Shown one piece after another: positions 20,416 through 29,591 of a stretch of 64,000 nucleotides of DNA (position 1 is its first letter; the number at the start of each line of letters is the position of its first letter). Made by a program: the position numbers and the translations under genes. Below the pieces are notes generated by a model, which had not been told where the DNA came from, made no database searches, and saw nothing but the letters and a program-made list of their open reading frames with translations. The stretch comes from Candidatus Thioglobus sp. Its GTDB lineage: Bacteria > Pseudomonadota > Gammaproteobacteria > PS1 > Pseudothioglobaceae. The stretch is from positions 1-64,000 of the forward strand of contig JAOMCO010000002.1 in NCBI GenBank assembly GCA_028345055.1, read 5' to 3'.

Positions 20416-21781
20416 GAGATTGAACTAATTCAGACAAACCTGCTGTCATATCATTTGACCTAGCAACTACACCAAACTCATCAACCATCAGGTTTTGAAC
20501 TTTAAGCATATGGACCATGTAACCACCCCAAGTCTCTGCATCACTCTGGACATACTCACCATTTGAGTCTATTCCAGTAACTTGCGTGTTCCCTAAAAGA
20601 AGAGGACTAAATCCAATTAAACGATTTAGCTTAACAGACGTTTCGCCCATATCTTTTCCAGCCACTTGAAGAGCTAAAGCAAAACCTTTAAGCTCACCCC
20701 AGTGTTTAGAATAGGTACGCCATTCTTTGGATACGTCACCACCTGATTCAATAATTGCTTCAATTTTCATCATGTCTTTATAAGTTGAACCAGCATACTT
20801 AAATACTGACTCAGCTATTACTTTTTCCCAGTTAGTTTTAATTGTTTGAGCATAGCCTTTTAACTCATCACGCTCAGAGTCACTCAACGCGCGCCCATTG
20901 ACCGAAGTTATCAAATCTCTTCCGTCCATGTATGCTCCAACAATATCGTGTAGATAGGTTGTCTTGCCGCCTTTATCATATGAAGATGCATAGTAAGCAT
21001 GTCCAAAAGCCATTTCATTAGAAAGATCCACCTTGCCATCATAGTTGTAGTCTGCAGCAGCTATATCTTTCTGCTTAGCAATATTGTAAACATCTTGAGC
21101 TGATATAGTTAAAGTATGAGCTGGTGCACCGAAGTAACCAAATGCCTCGTCCCAAACATGCTCCTTACCCGTATAAGCTGCACCATCTTTATATGGCTTA
21201 TTATTTGGCTTATTATCAGCTTCTAGCTTTTCATCAAGATAATTATCAACGGCTTGGTTATAGGTCACTGCGCCCATCAAAAACTTAGAAACTAGTTGAG
21301 TATAGTCCATAGCATGAGCAGCATCATAGCCACCATCAACATTAGCAGCTTTTTCAAACATGAATGCAGCTACTTCAGGGCCAGTCATGTTACCAGGCCA
21401 TCCTGGAATTAGTCCCTTATACGTTTTACCACTTAAGTTTTTATTAGAAAGCTCTCCAATAGTAGATTGCTTGATAACAAAATCACCTTTTGTAGCAGGA
21501 GCAATAATAGCTCTATTTGCATCATCACCTGAATAGTAACTTTGCATAGCACTCATATCGCCCTTTGAAATTAATTTTTTTAGTGAACTCTCAAGCGCAT
21601 GTCTAGCCATCTGGCCTTTATAAGACACAGATGTTGTTGCGCTTCCAGAGTAATCTTTTAATGTGATAGGAAAATCTGCATAAAGGTTCGATCTTGCAAA
21701 TGCAGATGATGAAATTAAAATTGCCGATCCTAGAACGACAGTTAGTGGAACCGCTTTGGCGGTCAATCGCTTGTTAAACAT
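20384..21781 (-). CDS. DUF4856 domain-containing secreted protein (imelysin-like, iron-associated)
   Basis: 465 aa with signal peptide; IPGWPGNMTGPEVAAFMFEKAANVDGG; family assignment from recall. Confidence 0.7.
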   Translation of the reverse strand: MFNKRLTAKAVPLTVVLGSAILISSSAFARSNLYADFPITLKDYSGSATTSVSYKGQMARHALESSLKKLISKGDMSAMQSYYSGDDANRAIIAPATKGDFVIKQSTIGELSNKNLSGKTYKGLIPGWPGNMTGPEVAAFMFEKAANVDGGYDAAHAMDYTQLVSKFLMGAVTYNQAVDNYLDEKLEADNKPNNKPYKDGAAYTGKEHVWDEAFGYFGAPAHTLTISAQDVYNIAKQKDIAAADYNYDGKVDLSNEMAFGHAYYASSYDKGGKTTYLHDIVGAYMDGRDLITSVNGRALSDSERDELKGYAQTIKTNWEKVIAESVFKYAGSTYKDMMKIEAIIESGGDVSKEWRTYSKHWGELKGFALALQVAGKDMGETSVKLNRLIGFSPLLLGNTQVTGIDSNGEYVQSDAETWGGYMVHMLKVQNLMVDEFGVVARSNDMTAGLSELVQSLGAKSSAEND

Positions 21782-21799
21782 TGCTTATTCCTTAAGTTA

Positions 21800-21827
21800 G
21801 TTATAGTTAAGATGTATCTTATTGCAA
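21800..21827 (-). promoter_or_regulatory. Candidate sigma70 promoter for the DUF4856 gene
   Basis: On minus strand TTGCAA, 16 nt, TATAAC; -35 overlaps the Fur-like palindrome. Confidence 0.45.
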
Positions 21828-21849
21828 ATGATAATCAATATCATTTGCA
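21823..21849 (-). promoter_or_regulatory. Fur-box-like palindrome upstream of DUF4856 gene
   Basis: TGCAAATGATA-ATCAA-TATCATTTGCA, perfect 11-nt arms; core TGATAATCAATATCA close to Fur consensus TGATAATCATTATCA. Confidence 0.72.
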
Positions 21850-21850
21850 T

Positions 21851-21867
21851 ATGATACATATTATCAT
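21851..21867 (-). promoter_or_regulatory. Second Fur-box-like palindrome
   Basis: ATGATA-CATAT-TATCAT, perfect 6-nt arms, 1 nt from the first box; overlaps 3' end of fbpC-like gene. Confidence 0.55.
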
Positions 21868-22526
21868 TTAATAAGCAACTTCTTTTTTTCAATTTTTCCA
21901 ACTTTATCTGCAAATTCTTTTGCCTCAGATTCATCATGAGTTACAAGAATAGAAGTGACACCGGCTTTTTTAAGAATATCTCTTACCTCTTTTACTAACT
22001 GATCTCTTTGTGATTTATCTAGGCTTGAGAATGGCTCATCTAATAATAGGAGCTTTGGCGAGGTTGCTAGAGACCTTGCAAGAGAGACCCTCTGCTGCTC
22101 TCCACCCGATAGTTGATGTGGATACTTTTTTTCAATGCCACGGAGGTTAATTAAGTCTAAAAGTTGTTCCACTTTAATGGTTTTTTCTATTTTTGAAAGC
22201 TGATTAATTCCAAAACTTATGTTCTGGAAAACAGTCATATGAGGAAATAGAGCGTAATCCTGGAAAACCATTCCGACCTCTCTTAACTCTGGTTTTACAG
22301 AGTGGCTTCCACCATCACTCAAGTCATTACCATCAAGCGCAACTGATCCCAATTTAGCCTTTTCAAGTCCTGCAATAAATTTTAGTGCAGAACTCTTACC
22401 ACTGCCGCTCTCTCCTAGTAAAGCGAAAATATCACCGCTCTCTAGCTGTAAATTAAATCCATCTAGGACGTGATTGTCATCAAAAGAAATTTTTAAATTA
22501 CTAACGTTCAGCACTTTTAAATACAA
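21864..22526 (-). CDS. Fe(3+) ABC transporter ATP-binding protein (FbpC type)
   Basis: 220 aa; Walker A GESGSGKSS, signature LSGGEQQRVSLARSLA, LLLDEPFSSLD; start codon is TTG in the ORF call, exact start uncertain. Confidence 0.9.
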   Translation of the reverse strand: MYLKVLNVSNLKISFDDNHVLDGFNLQLESGDIFALLGESGSGKSSALKFIAGLEKAKLGSVALDGNDLSDGGSHSVKPELREVGMVFQDYALFPHMTVFQNISFGINQLSKIEKTIKVEQLLDLINLRGIEKKYPHQLSGGEQQRVSLARSLATSPKLLLLDEPFSSLDKSQRDQLVKEVRDILKKAGVTSILVTHDESEAKEFADKVGKIEKKKLLIK

Positions 22527-22549
22527 ATAATAATGATTCGCATTATTAT
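22527..22549 (-). promoter_or_regulatory. Fur-box-like palindrome at the fbpC-like gene start
   Basis: ATAATAATG-ATTCG-CATTATTAT, perfect 9-nt arms. Confidence 0.72.
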
Positions 22550-22573
22550 ATAAGACTAATTCTTAAATGTAAA
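22545..22573 (-). promoter_or_regulatory. Sigma70-type promoter for the iron transport operon
   Basis: On minus strand TTTACA, 17 nt, TATAAT; -10 overlaps the Fur-like palindrome. Confidence 0.68.
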
Positions 22574-22590
22574 TTCTTATTTAAAAGTAA

Positions 22591-23784
22591 TTATTGAATA
22601 ATTGGTAATTCGTCAGCTGCTCTTATACTTAACCACTCAGGTCCATCTTCTGTGATGACTATGTTCTCTTCATGAACCATCTCTTTTCCTGGAAGGAAAG
22701 CCATACCTGGCTCCAAAGTCAAAACAACTCCTGGCTCAAGAACAGTATTATCACTGGAGGTATTTGAAGGCCACTCTGTAAGCTGCATACCTAGGCCATG
22801 ACCAAGCCTTCCAACCGTACTCCCAAGCGCGCCGCCCTCTTGAAGAACATTATTCATGGCATTAAATATATCTGATGTCGTATTGCCTACCTGAGCAGCT
22901 TTAAACCCTGCTTCTGTAGCCTCATAGGCTACCCTGTAGGCTTTTTTTGTCTCCTCAGCTATCGAACCAAAAGCGTAGTTTCTATCAAAGTCACAGTAAT
23001 AACTATCGAACACTGAGCCAGTATCAATAATAAAAAGATCGCCCTCCTCTATGATCTTATCAGTTGGTCCCATAATGATTGAGCCATAACCTTTTTGTCC
23101 TGATCCTGAGACGATATAGGGCGAATCATCAACCCCAAGTTTAAGAAGGTGCTGCTTAAATCGTCGACAGTTTTCTTGCTCACTCTCTCCTGCACGAAGA
23201 AAGCTCTCCAAGTCTATAAATCCCTGAGAGGTTATTTGACAAATGTGTCTAATCTTCTTGATTTCAGCCTCTGATTTAACGAATCGAACCTTGCGCATAA
23301 TTTTGTTTGCGTCTTTAATTTCTATTCCAGGCAGATTATTGATAAGGGTCTCATAGTCCTCAAGTGGCATTCTTAGAGTACTCTCTAGAGTTTTGGGAAC
23401 ACCTAATGACTTGTGATTTACCATCAGTGATTTTATATTAGATAGCAAAATGCTTACTCCATCGTCCTCTGGGTTTGGTGATGTCCATGCCTGAATATCT
23501 TCTATCCAGGTATCTCTCATTCCAGACTCTCCAATTGTTGGAATAATTGCCCTGGGTTTTCCAGAACTAGGTATGAGAACATACCAAGGCCTAGTTGGAC
23601 TCTGGAAAAATTGAGATTTAAAGCCGGTGTAATATTCAATATCAACCTGAGTGGTCAATAAAATGGCATCCATTTTGGCTTCGAACATTAGTCTCTGAAT
23701 ATTCTCAAGCCTGTTCTCATACTCAATAACTTCAAAGCCTCTCTTTGGGATATTCATTTTTTCTCCTGACTTATCATTGGCCAT
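22591..23784 (-). CDS. M24 family metallopeptidase (Xaa-Pro dipeptidase / ectoine hydrolase-like)
   Basis: 397 aa; FIIDTGSVFDSYYCDFDRNYAFG, LGHGLGMQLTEWP, LTLEPGMAF; probable start at internal MNIPKRG. Confidence 0.85.
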   Translation of the reverse strand: MANDKSGEKMNIPKRGFEVIEYENRLENIQRLMFEAKMDAILLTTQVDIEYYTGFKSQFFQSPTRPWYVLIPSSGKPRAIIPTIGESGMRDTWIEDIQAWTSPNPEDDGVSILLSNIKSLMVNHKSLGVPKTLESTLRMPLEDYETLINNLPGIEIKDANKIMRKVRFVKSEAEIKKIRHICQITSQGFIDLESFLRAGESEQENCRRFKQHLLKLGVDDSPYIVSGSGQKGYGSIIMGPTDKIIEEGDLFIIDTGSVFDSYYCDFDRNYAFGSIAEETKKAYRVAYEATEAGFKAAQVGNTTSDIFNAMNNVLQEGGALGSTVGRLGHGLGMQLTEWPSNTSSDNTVLEPGVVLTLEPGMAFLPGKEMVHEENIVITEDGPEWLSIRAADELPIIQ

Positions 23785-24994
23785 TCAAAACCTGTTCGGA
23801 TGATCTTCCAACCAACTGCTCATACATTTCTTCATCGGTATCACCCTCAGTTCCAAAAAATAGAACTTTTGAGTTTTCATTAATCATAAGTTTGGCTTTC
23901 AGATGGCTATCATTGCAAGCAATCAAAAATCCTGCCAGACCTGTTATGGCTGACTCACCTGCAATAATAGGAGTTTTTCGATTGGCAAGAAGCTGCATTG
24001 CTTTAGGAATTGATTCGTCTGTAATTGACATAAAGTGAGGGACATGGCTCTCAAGAATTGTCCACGCCAAAACCGAAACCTCACCACAGGCAAGACCAGC
24101 CATAATTGTATCCAAGTCGCCATGAACCGCAGTTGGCTTTCCATTAACTGCACTTTGAAATAAACAGTCAGCGTTAACTGGCTCCACAACAACGAATATG
24201 GGGGGGCAATCAAGACTCTCCTGCAAAAAAGATACCACCGCAGATGGAAATCCTCCTACGCCGCCCTGTAAAAAAACATGGGTTGGCGTATCTTTCATCT
24301 GCTTCATCGCCTCATCCACCATAACGGTATAGCCTTGCATGACATCTTTTGGTATGTCTGTATATCCCTCATAGGAAGTATCTGATACAACAGTGTAACC
24401 ATTTGAATCAGCAACCTCAGCAGCAATTCTGACAGAGTCGTCATAATTTCCTTTAATTCTATTTACAACAGCACCATACTTTGCAATCGCTTTCTCTCTT
24501 CCTGGGCTAACATTTCGATGGATATAAATCTCACAGTTGCATCCAAATTGTTGTGCTCCCCATGCTACAGATCGTCCATGATTTCCATCCGTTGCACAAC
24601 ATACTGTTAGTTTTGAAGTAAATTCTTTATAGATTCCTAAAAGTAAATCAGTTGAATTAGCATTGATGCCTTCTTCTTTCAGTTTCTTAATTAAAAGATT
24701 CGCAACGGCATAAGCACCCCCAAGTGCTTTAAAACTTTTTAAAGTAAAGCGAGGATTTTCATCTTTATAAAAGATTGATGAGACACCCATCTCCTTAGCC
24801 ATATCGTCAAAGGAGTGAAGAGGTGTAGGCTTGTAATTATCCCAAGAGGTAATTTCATTATTTGCTAATTTAAATCCTTCCAGGCTTAATATATCCTGAT
24901 GATTGTAATCAGAACCTAACTTAACTTTTGGATTTAAGGTGTGAGAGAATGATAGAGAAAAATCAGTGTAACTATTTGCCATGGTTTTTTCCAT
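23774..24994 (-). CDS. dpaL: Diaminopropionate ammonia-lyase
   Basis: 406 aa PLP enzyme; SFKALGGAYAV, ATDGNHGRSVAWGAQQFGC, HVFLQGGVGGFPSA. Confidence 0.9.
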   Translation of the reverse strand: MEKTMANSYTDFSLSFSHTLNPKVKLGSDYNHQDILSLEGFKLANNEITSWDNYKPTPLHSFDDMAKEMGVSSIFYKDENPRFTLKSFKALGGAYAVANLLIKKLKEEGINANSTDLLLGIYKEFTSKLTVCCATDGNHGRSVAWGAQQFGCNCEIYIHRNVSPGREKAIAKYGAVVNRIKGNYDDSVRIAAEVADSNGYTVVSDTSYEGYTDIPKDVMQGYTVMVDEAMKQMKDTPTHVFLQGGVGGFPSAVVSFLQESLDCPPIFVVVEPVNADCLFQSAVNGKPTAVHGDLDTIMAGLACGEVSVLAWTILESHVPHFMSITDESIPKAMQLLANRKTPIIAGESAITGLAGFLIACNDSHLKAKLMINENSKVLFFGTEGDTDEEMYEQLVGRSSEQVLNGQ

Positions 24995-25020
24995 TAATTT
25001 AATTGAGCAATAAAAATATT

Positions 25021-25893
25021 TTATACCTTAGAAAGGTTATCTTGTGTCAGCTGTCTTTTTTCAATAGTAATAGAAGCTAGTGCTATCATTATGACACCAA
25101 TACCTTGAATTATAGTTATTGCATCAAGATATGCAATAAAACCAAAAATTAAAACCAGTAAAGGCTCAGTATATCCAATATTGGCAGTTCTTATAGGGCC
25201 ATATTTTTTGATAGAAATATGATAGAAAAACATTCCAGTAGCAAAAAAAACTCCAGAAATTAGAGATAGTGCTAATGCTTCTTTTTGAGGCCAGTACAGA
25301 CCTGTTTGGTTTATAAATAAATATAAAAAACTAATCGCTGGAATAAGTGTTGTATATTTAACTATTTCCCAATTTCTAAGATTACTCATTTTAGGAGTAA
25401 TAATCAAAATTAATGAATAGGATAAGGCGGAGAGTAATGCCAAAACTATTCCAATAGCCATAGTATAAAAACCTTCTTCACTTTGAGAGATTGCAGCTAT
25501 ACCAGTTATTGCTAATAAAAACATCATTATTGTTGTCATATCGAGTGATCTTTTACTTGTAATTGAGACAATTAAATAGGTTAATAATGGATAGGTAAAT
25601 AAAACAACACTTGCTAAGCCAACAGACATATATTTTACCGCCTCAACATAAAGCCAAGACTGGACACCAAATAACAATGAAAGAACGAAAACCCATTTAC
25701 CTAATCGATAATGTTTAATTTTTTTAAAAGAAAACAAACTTTTAGTTAGAACTAAAGAAGTACAAAAAGTTGTTCCAAAACGAATAAATAAAAAAAGAAA
25801 AGCACTTACCTCGAAAGTATAGATCAATGGAATCATGCTTACATTGAGAGCATAAAAAAGTGACGACAAAAGTGCAAAGCGAATGACAAACAT
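25021..25893 (-). CDS. EamA/DMT superfamily transporter
   Basis: 290 aa, about 10 TM; EPLLVLIFGFIAYLD and VVLFTYPLLTYLI. Confidence 0.82.
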   Translation of the reverse strand: MFVIRFALLSSLFYALNVSMIPLIYTFEVSAFLFLFIRFGTTFCTSLVLTKSLFSFKKIKHYRLGKWVFVLSLLFGVQSWLYVEAVKYMSVGLASVVLFTYPLLTYLIVSITSKRSLDMTTIMMFLLAITGIAAISQSEEGFYTMAIGIVLALLSALSYSLILIITPKMSNLRNWEIVKYTTLIPAISFLYLFINQTGLYWPQKEALALSLISGVFFATGMFFYHISIKKYGPIRTANIGYTEPLLVLIFGFIAYLDAITIIQGIGVIMIALASITIEKRQLTQDNLSKV

Positions 25894-26046
25894 TTTTTAA
25901 TTAAATGGCATTAATTATTAAATTTGATTTTATAAGATAAAATTCATGTAAATTTAGTTCATTTAACTTCAAATGAGGGATTTTTTTTCCACTTTTTAGG
26001 AACTTTAGGATATCATTGCCGCTTCATTTTATTTAAAGGAGAAAAA

Positions 26047-28050
26047 ATGAATTTTGATCAAAATTTGATTGCCCCTGCACTGGGTGTTTTAGGTTTGTTG
26101 ATTGTAGTAATTATTTATCAATGGATAACTAAACAAGATGGTGGAAGTGGCGCTGTTAAAAAAATTGGTGAACAAATTCATATTGGCGCAATAGTATTTA
26201 TGAAGCGTGAATATAAAATGCTGAGTATCTTTGCATTAGTTTTACTCGTTCTACTTTATATTTTTCTAGGAGCTGCAAGTGCCCTATGTTTCCTTGTTGG
26301 TGCACTAACTTCTGCGACTGCAGGATATATTGGAATGAATACAGCAACTATTGCGAATGTCAGGACAGCTCAAGCTGCTCATGATAGTGGAAGCGCCTCT
26401 GCACTAACTGTTGCATTCTTTGGTGGCTCTGTAATGGGACTCTCAGTTGCAGCACTTGGACTCCTTGGTCTTGGAGGCCTGTATTACTTTTTTGGCGCTG
26501 AACATTCAGAAGCTCTTCATGGTTTTGCAATGGGTGGCTCAGTAGTTGCTTTATTCTCTCGTGTAGGAGGAGGTATCTTTACTAAGAGTGCTGATGTTGG
26601 CGCAGATCTAGTTGGTAAACTAGAGGCAGGTATTCCTGAAGATGATCCACGCAATCCAGCTGTAATTGCTGATAATGTCGGTGATAACGTAGGTGATATT
26701 GCTGGTATGGGCTCTGATATTTTTGAGTCATACTGTGGATCAATGATTGCAACTATTGCTATTGCATCTACACTTTCTGCTATGGCTTTAGATATGCTTG
26801 GTGGCAACAGAAGTGAGCTAATGTTTCTTCCTTTAGCACTTGCTTCACTGGGTCTAGTTTGCTCAATTATTGGAATCATATTCGTTAAACTTTCTTCAAA
26901 CAAATCCCCTGAATCAGCTCTAAGAATGGGTACTATTGGTTCTGCAGTTCTATTTATTGTTACTTCTTTCTTTTTGATAAGTTCCTTAGAGGTTTCAAAT
27001 AATATTTGGGCAGCTGTTCTTATGGGAAGTATAGGTGGAATAATCATTGGACTTGTTACAGAATATTATACAGCTGGAAAGCCTATCAGAGATATTGCTG
27101 AGGCAGGTCAAACTGGATCTGCAACAGTAATGATTAAAGGATTATCAGTTGGTATGCAGTCTGTAGTAATACCAGTCTTAATGATTTGTTTAATTATTTA
27201 TGTCTCAAATTTATTTGTAGGGCTTTACGGTGTTGGTATTGCTGCTATTGGTATGCTAGCAACTGTCGGAATGACCATGGCAATTGACGCTTATGGACCA
27301 ATTGCTGATAATGCAGGTGGTATTGCTGAAATGGCAGGTCTTGGAGAGGATACAAGAAACATCACTGATTCTCTTGATGAGCTTGGTAATACAACTGCAG
27401 CAATTGGTAAAGGATTTGCCATTGGCGCAGCAGCACTTGCTGCTCTAGCAATTATTACTGCTTACACTGAAACTGTCGCTGCTAACTCTACAGATTTCTT
27501 GTTGCAGCTTAATAGTGCTGAGGTATTAATTGGTCTATTTATAGGTGGAACAATACCATTTTTAATTGCTTCTCTAACAATGACAGCAGTTGGCGATGCA
27601 GCTTTTGAGATGATTGAAGAGGTAAGAAGGCAATTTAAAGAAATTAAAGGCCTTCTAGAGGGTAAGGCAGAGCCTGATACTGCAAAGTGTGTTGATATTG
27701 CAACTACTGCTGCTCTTAAAAAAATGATTCTTCCAGGAGTTATTGCTGTTGCTGCTCCAGTCTTGGTGGGTTTTTTAATTAGCCCGGAAGCTCTTGGTGG
27801 CATGCTAGGTGGTGCTCTTTTAGGGTGCGTTCTTATGGCATTAATGATGGCTAACGCTGGTGGTGCTTGGGACAATGCTAAAAAACATGTTGAGAAAGGT
27901 AACTTTGGCGGCAAAGGAACTGATGTTCACGCTGCAACAGTGGTTGGTGATACTGTTGGTGACCCTTTTAAAGATACTTCAGGTCCATCAATGAACATTC
28001 TTATTAATGTAATGGCAATCGTTAGCCTTGTGATTGCACCTTTACTTTAG
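26047..28050 (+). CDS. hppA: Membrane-bound ion-translocating pyrophosphatase
   Basis: 667 aa; [69 protein letters not shown]. Confidence 0.97.
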   Translation: MNFDQNLIAPALGVLGLLIVVIIYQWITKQDGGSGAVKKIGEQIHIGAIVFMKREYKMLSIFALVLLVLLYIFLGAASALCFLVGALTSATAGYIGMNTATIANVRTAQAAHDSGSASALTVAFFGGSVMGLSVAALGLLGLGGLYYFFGAEHSEALHGFAMGGSVVALFSRVGGGIFTKSADVGADLVGKLEAGIPEDDPRNPAVIADNVGDNVGDIAGMGSDIFESYCGSMIATIAIASTLSAMALDMLGGNRSELMFLPLALASLGLVCSIIGIIFVKLSSNKSPESALRMGTIGSAVLFIVTSFFLISSLEVSNNIWAAVLMGSIGGIIIGLVTEYYTAGKPIRDIAEAGQTGSATVMIKGLSVGMQSVVIPVLMICLIIYVSNLFVGLYGVGIAAIGMLATVGMTMAIDAYGPIADNAGGIAEMAGLGEDTRNITDSLDELGNTTAAIGKGFAIGAAALAALAIITAYTETVAANSTDFLLQLNSAEVLIGLFIGGTIPFLIASLTMTAVGDAAFEMIEEVRRQFKEIKGLLEGKAEPDTAKCVDIATTAALKKMILPGVIAVAAPVLVGFLISPEALGGMLGGALLGCVLMALMMANAGGAWDNAKKHVEKGNFGGKGTDVHAATVVGDTVGDPFKDTSGPSMNILINVMAIVSLVIAPLL

Positions 28051-28070
28051 GAAAGTATTATTTCTATTTA

Positions 28071-28092
28071 AGCCCTACTTTATTGTGGGGCT
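28071..28092. terminator. Weak hairpin between convergent hppA and trkH
   Basis: AGCCCTAC-TTTATT-GTGGGGCT with one G-T wobble; no clean T-run. Confidence 0.35.
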
Positions 28093-28105
28093 GTATCCTT
28101 TACTT

Positions 28106-29557
28106 TTATTGTCTCCAGAAAGCTCTATGGAATATGGCAATAATTGTCAATACTTCTAACCTTCCTATGAGCATTGAAAAACTCAAAATCCACTTCGCTG
28201 CCTCTCCTACTGAGCCATAGTTTTGTGAAACATCTCCAAGGCCCGGGCCTAGATTATTCATGGTAGCTGCAGTGGCAGAATAGGCGGTCACTTGATCAAG
28301 TCCAGCAAACATAAGAAGCATCAGTATGATGAAAAAAGAAATTGCATAAAGTGAGAAAAATCCTAAAACTGACACCAATGCTTTTTCGTTAATACTTGAT
28401 TTATTTAGTTTAACGCTTACCTGAGCATTAGGCCTTATAAATTTATGTATCTCTTTCATGCCGAGCCTAAACATCACCAAAATCCGTACTACTTTAATTC
28501 CCCCACCTGTTGAGCCTACGCAGGCACCAATAAAGCTCATCATTATAAGAAATACTGGGATTGCTGCTGGCCAACTGCTATAGTTTTGAGATGTAAAACC
28601 TGTCGTTGTCGCAATAGAAATAGTTTGAAACAAGCTGTGCCTTAAAGTCTCATTTGCTGACTCATACTCACCATTTAAAGAAAGCACAGATATAACAATA
28701 ATTGATGAGCAAATTAAGACCATAGCGTATGTTTTAAACTCTGAATCTTTAATATAATCAACCAAAGAGCGGTTATTCCACGCAACAAAGTGTAGGGAGA
28801 AATTAATACCAGCTAAGAACATAAAAATCATTGCAATCGACTCAATTGCAGCCGAATTGAAGTAACCAATCGAACCATCATGTGTTGAAAAACCACCTAT
28901 CGCAACAGTAGAAAAACTATGGCTAATCGCATCAAAAACTGACATTCCAGATAAAAAATATCCAACTGCACATAAAAGAGTCAATGAAAGGTAAATTTTC
29001 CAGAGAGCTATTGCTGTGTTTCTTAGCTTTGGTGTAAGCCTATCTTTTGCAATACCACTCGACTCTGCATGATATAGCTCCATTCCTCCGACCCCCAGAA
29101 GTGGAAGAACTGCTACAGCAAGAACAATGATTCCCATTCCTCCAAGCCACTGTAATTGTTGTCTGTAAAAAAGAATACTTTTTGGCAGATCATCGAGTTG
29201 ACTCAATACAGTTGCTCCAGTAGTCGTAAGACCAGACATTGATTCAAAGAATGCATCTGAAAAGGAAAGTTTACTAATTGAGTCAGTAATTAAGAATGGA
29301 AGTGTTCCGAAAAGAGATAAAACTATCCAAAAGCAAACCACTATGAGAACTCCTTCTCTGAGTCTGAAGTCTTTTTTTACTTCTCTAAAAGGCCACCAAA
29401 GAATTAAGCCGCCTAGAACTGTTAATACAAAAGAGTATATGAAGGATATGAACTCACCTTCTGAATAAATTAAATCAATCACAAGAGGTGGCACCTGGGC
29501 AAAGCTAAAAACCATCAGTAAAAGGCCAATGGTTTTTGAAACAATACTTAACTGCAT
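28106..29557 (-). CDS. trkH: Trk potassium uptake protein, membrane subunit
   Basis: 483 aa; SGLTTTGATVLSQLD, SHSFSTVAIGGFSTHD, ATTTGFTSQNYSSWP, GACVGSTGGGIKVVR. Confidence 0.95.
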   Translation of the reverse strand: MQLSIVSKTIGLLLMVFSFAQVPPLVIDLIYSEGEFISFIYSFVLTVLGGLILWWPFREVKKDFRLREGVLIVVCFWIVLSLFGTLPFLITDSISKLSFSDAFFESMSGLTTTGATVLSQLDDLPKSILFYRQQLQWLGGMGIIVLAVAVLPLLGVGGMELYHAESSGIAKDRLTPKLRNTAIALWKIYLSLTLLCAVGYFLSGMSVFDAISHSFSTVAIGGFSTHDGSIGYFNSAAIESIAMIFMFLAGINFSLHFVAWNNRSLVDYIKDSEFKTYAMVLICSSIIVISVLSLNGEYESANETLRHSLFQTISIATTTGFTSQNYSSWPAAIPVFLIMMSFIGACVGSTGGGIKVVRILVMFRLGMKEIHKFIRPNAQVSVKLNKSSINEKALVSVLGFFSLYAISFFIILMLLMFAGLDQVTAYSATAATMNNLGPGLGDVSQNYGSVGEAAKWILSFSMLIGRLEVLTIIAIFHRAFWRQ

Positions 29558-29591
29558 TTAGATTTCCACCTTGATTAAAGAGGTCTTTGAA

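Noticed and set aside
22916-22937. GTAGCCT-CAT-AGGCTAC inverted repeat near a T7 run in the M24 peptidase gene
   Set aside because: T-run lies on the non-coding-strand side and not directly after the stem; likely codon coincidence, unlike the hairpin at 20251.
26517-27047. 176-aa ORF antisense to hppA
   Set aside because: Shadow ORF of a highly conserved CDS on the plus strand; Ile/Pro/Ser-rich composition typical of antisense translation.
27462-27914. 150-aa ORF antisense to hppA
   Set aside because: Shadow ORF over conserved hppA sequence; no recognisable domain.
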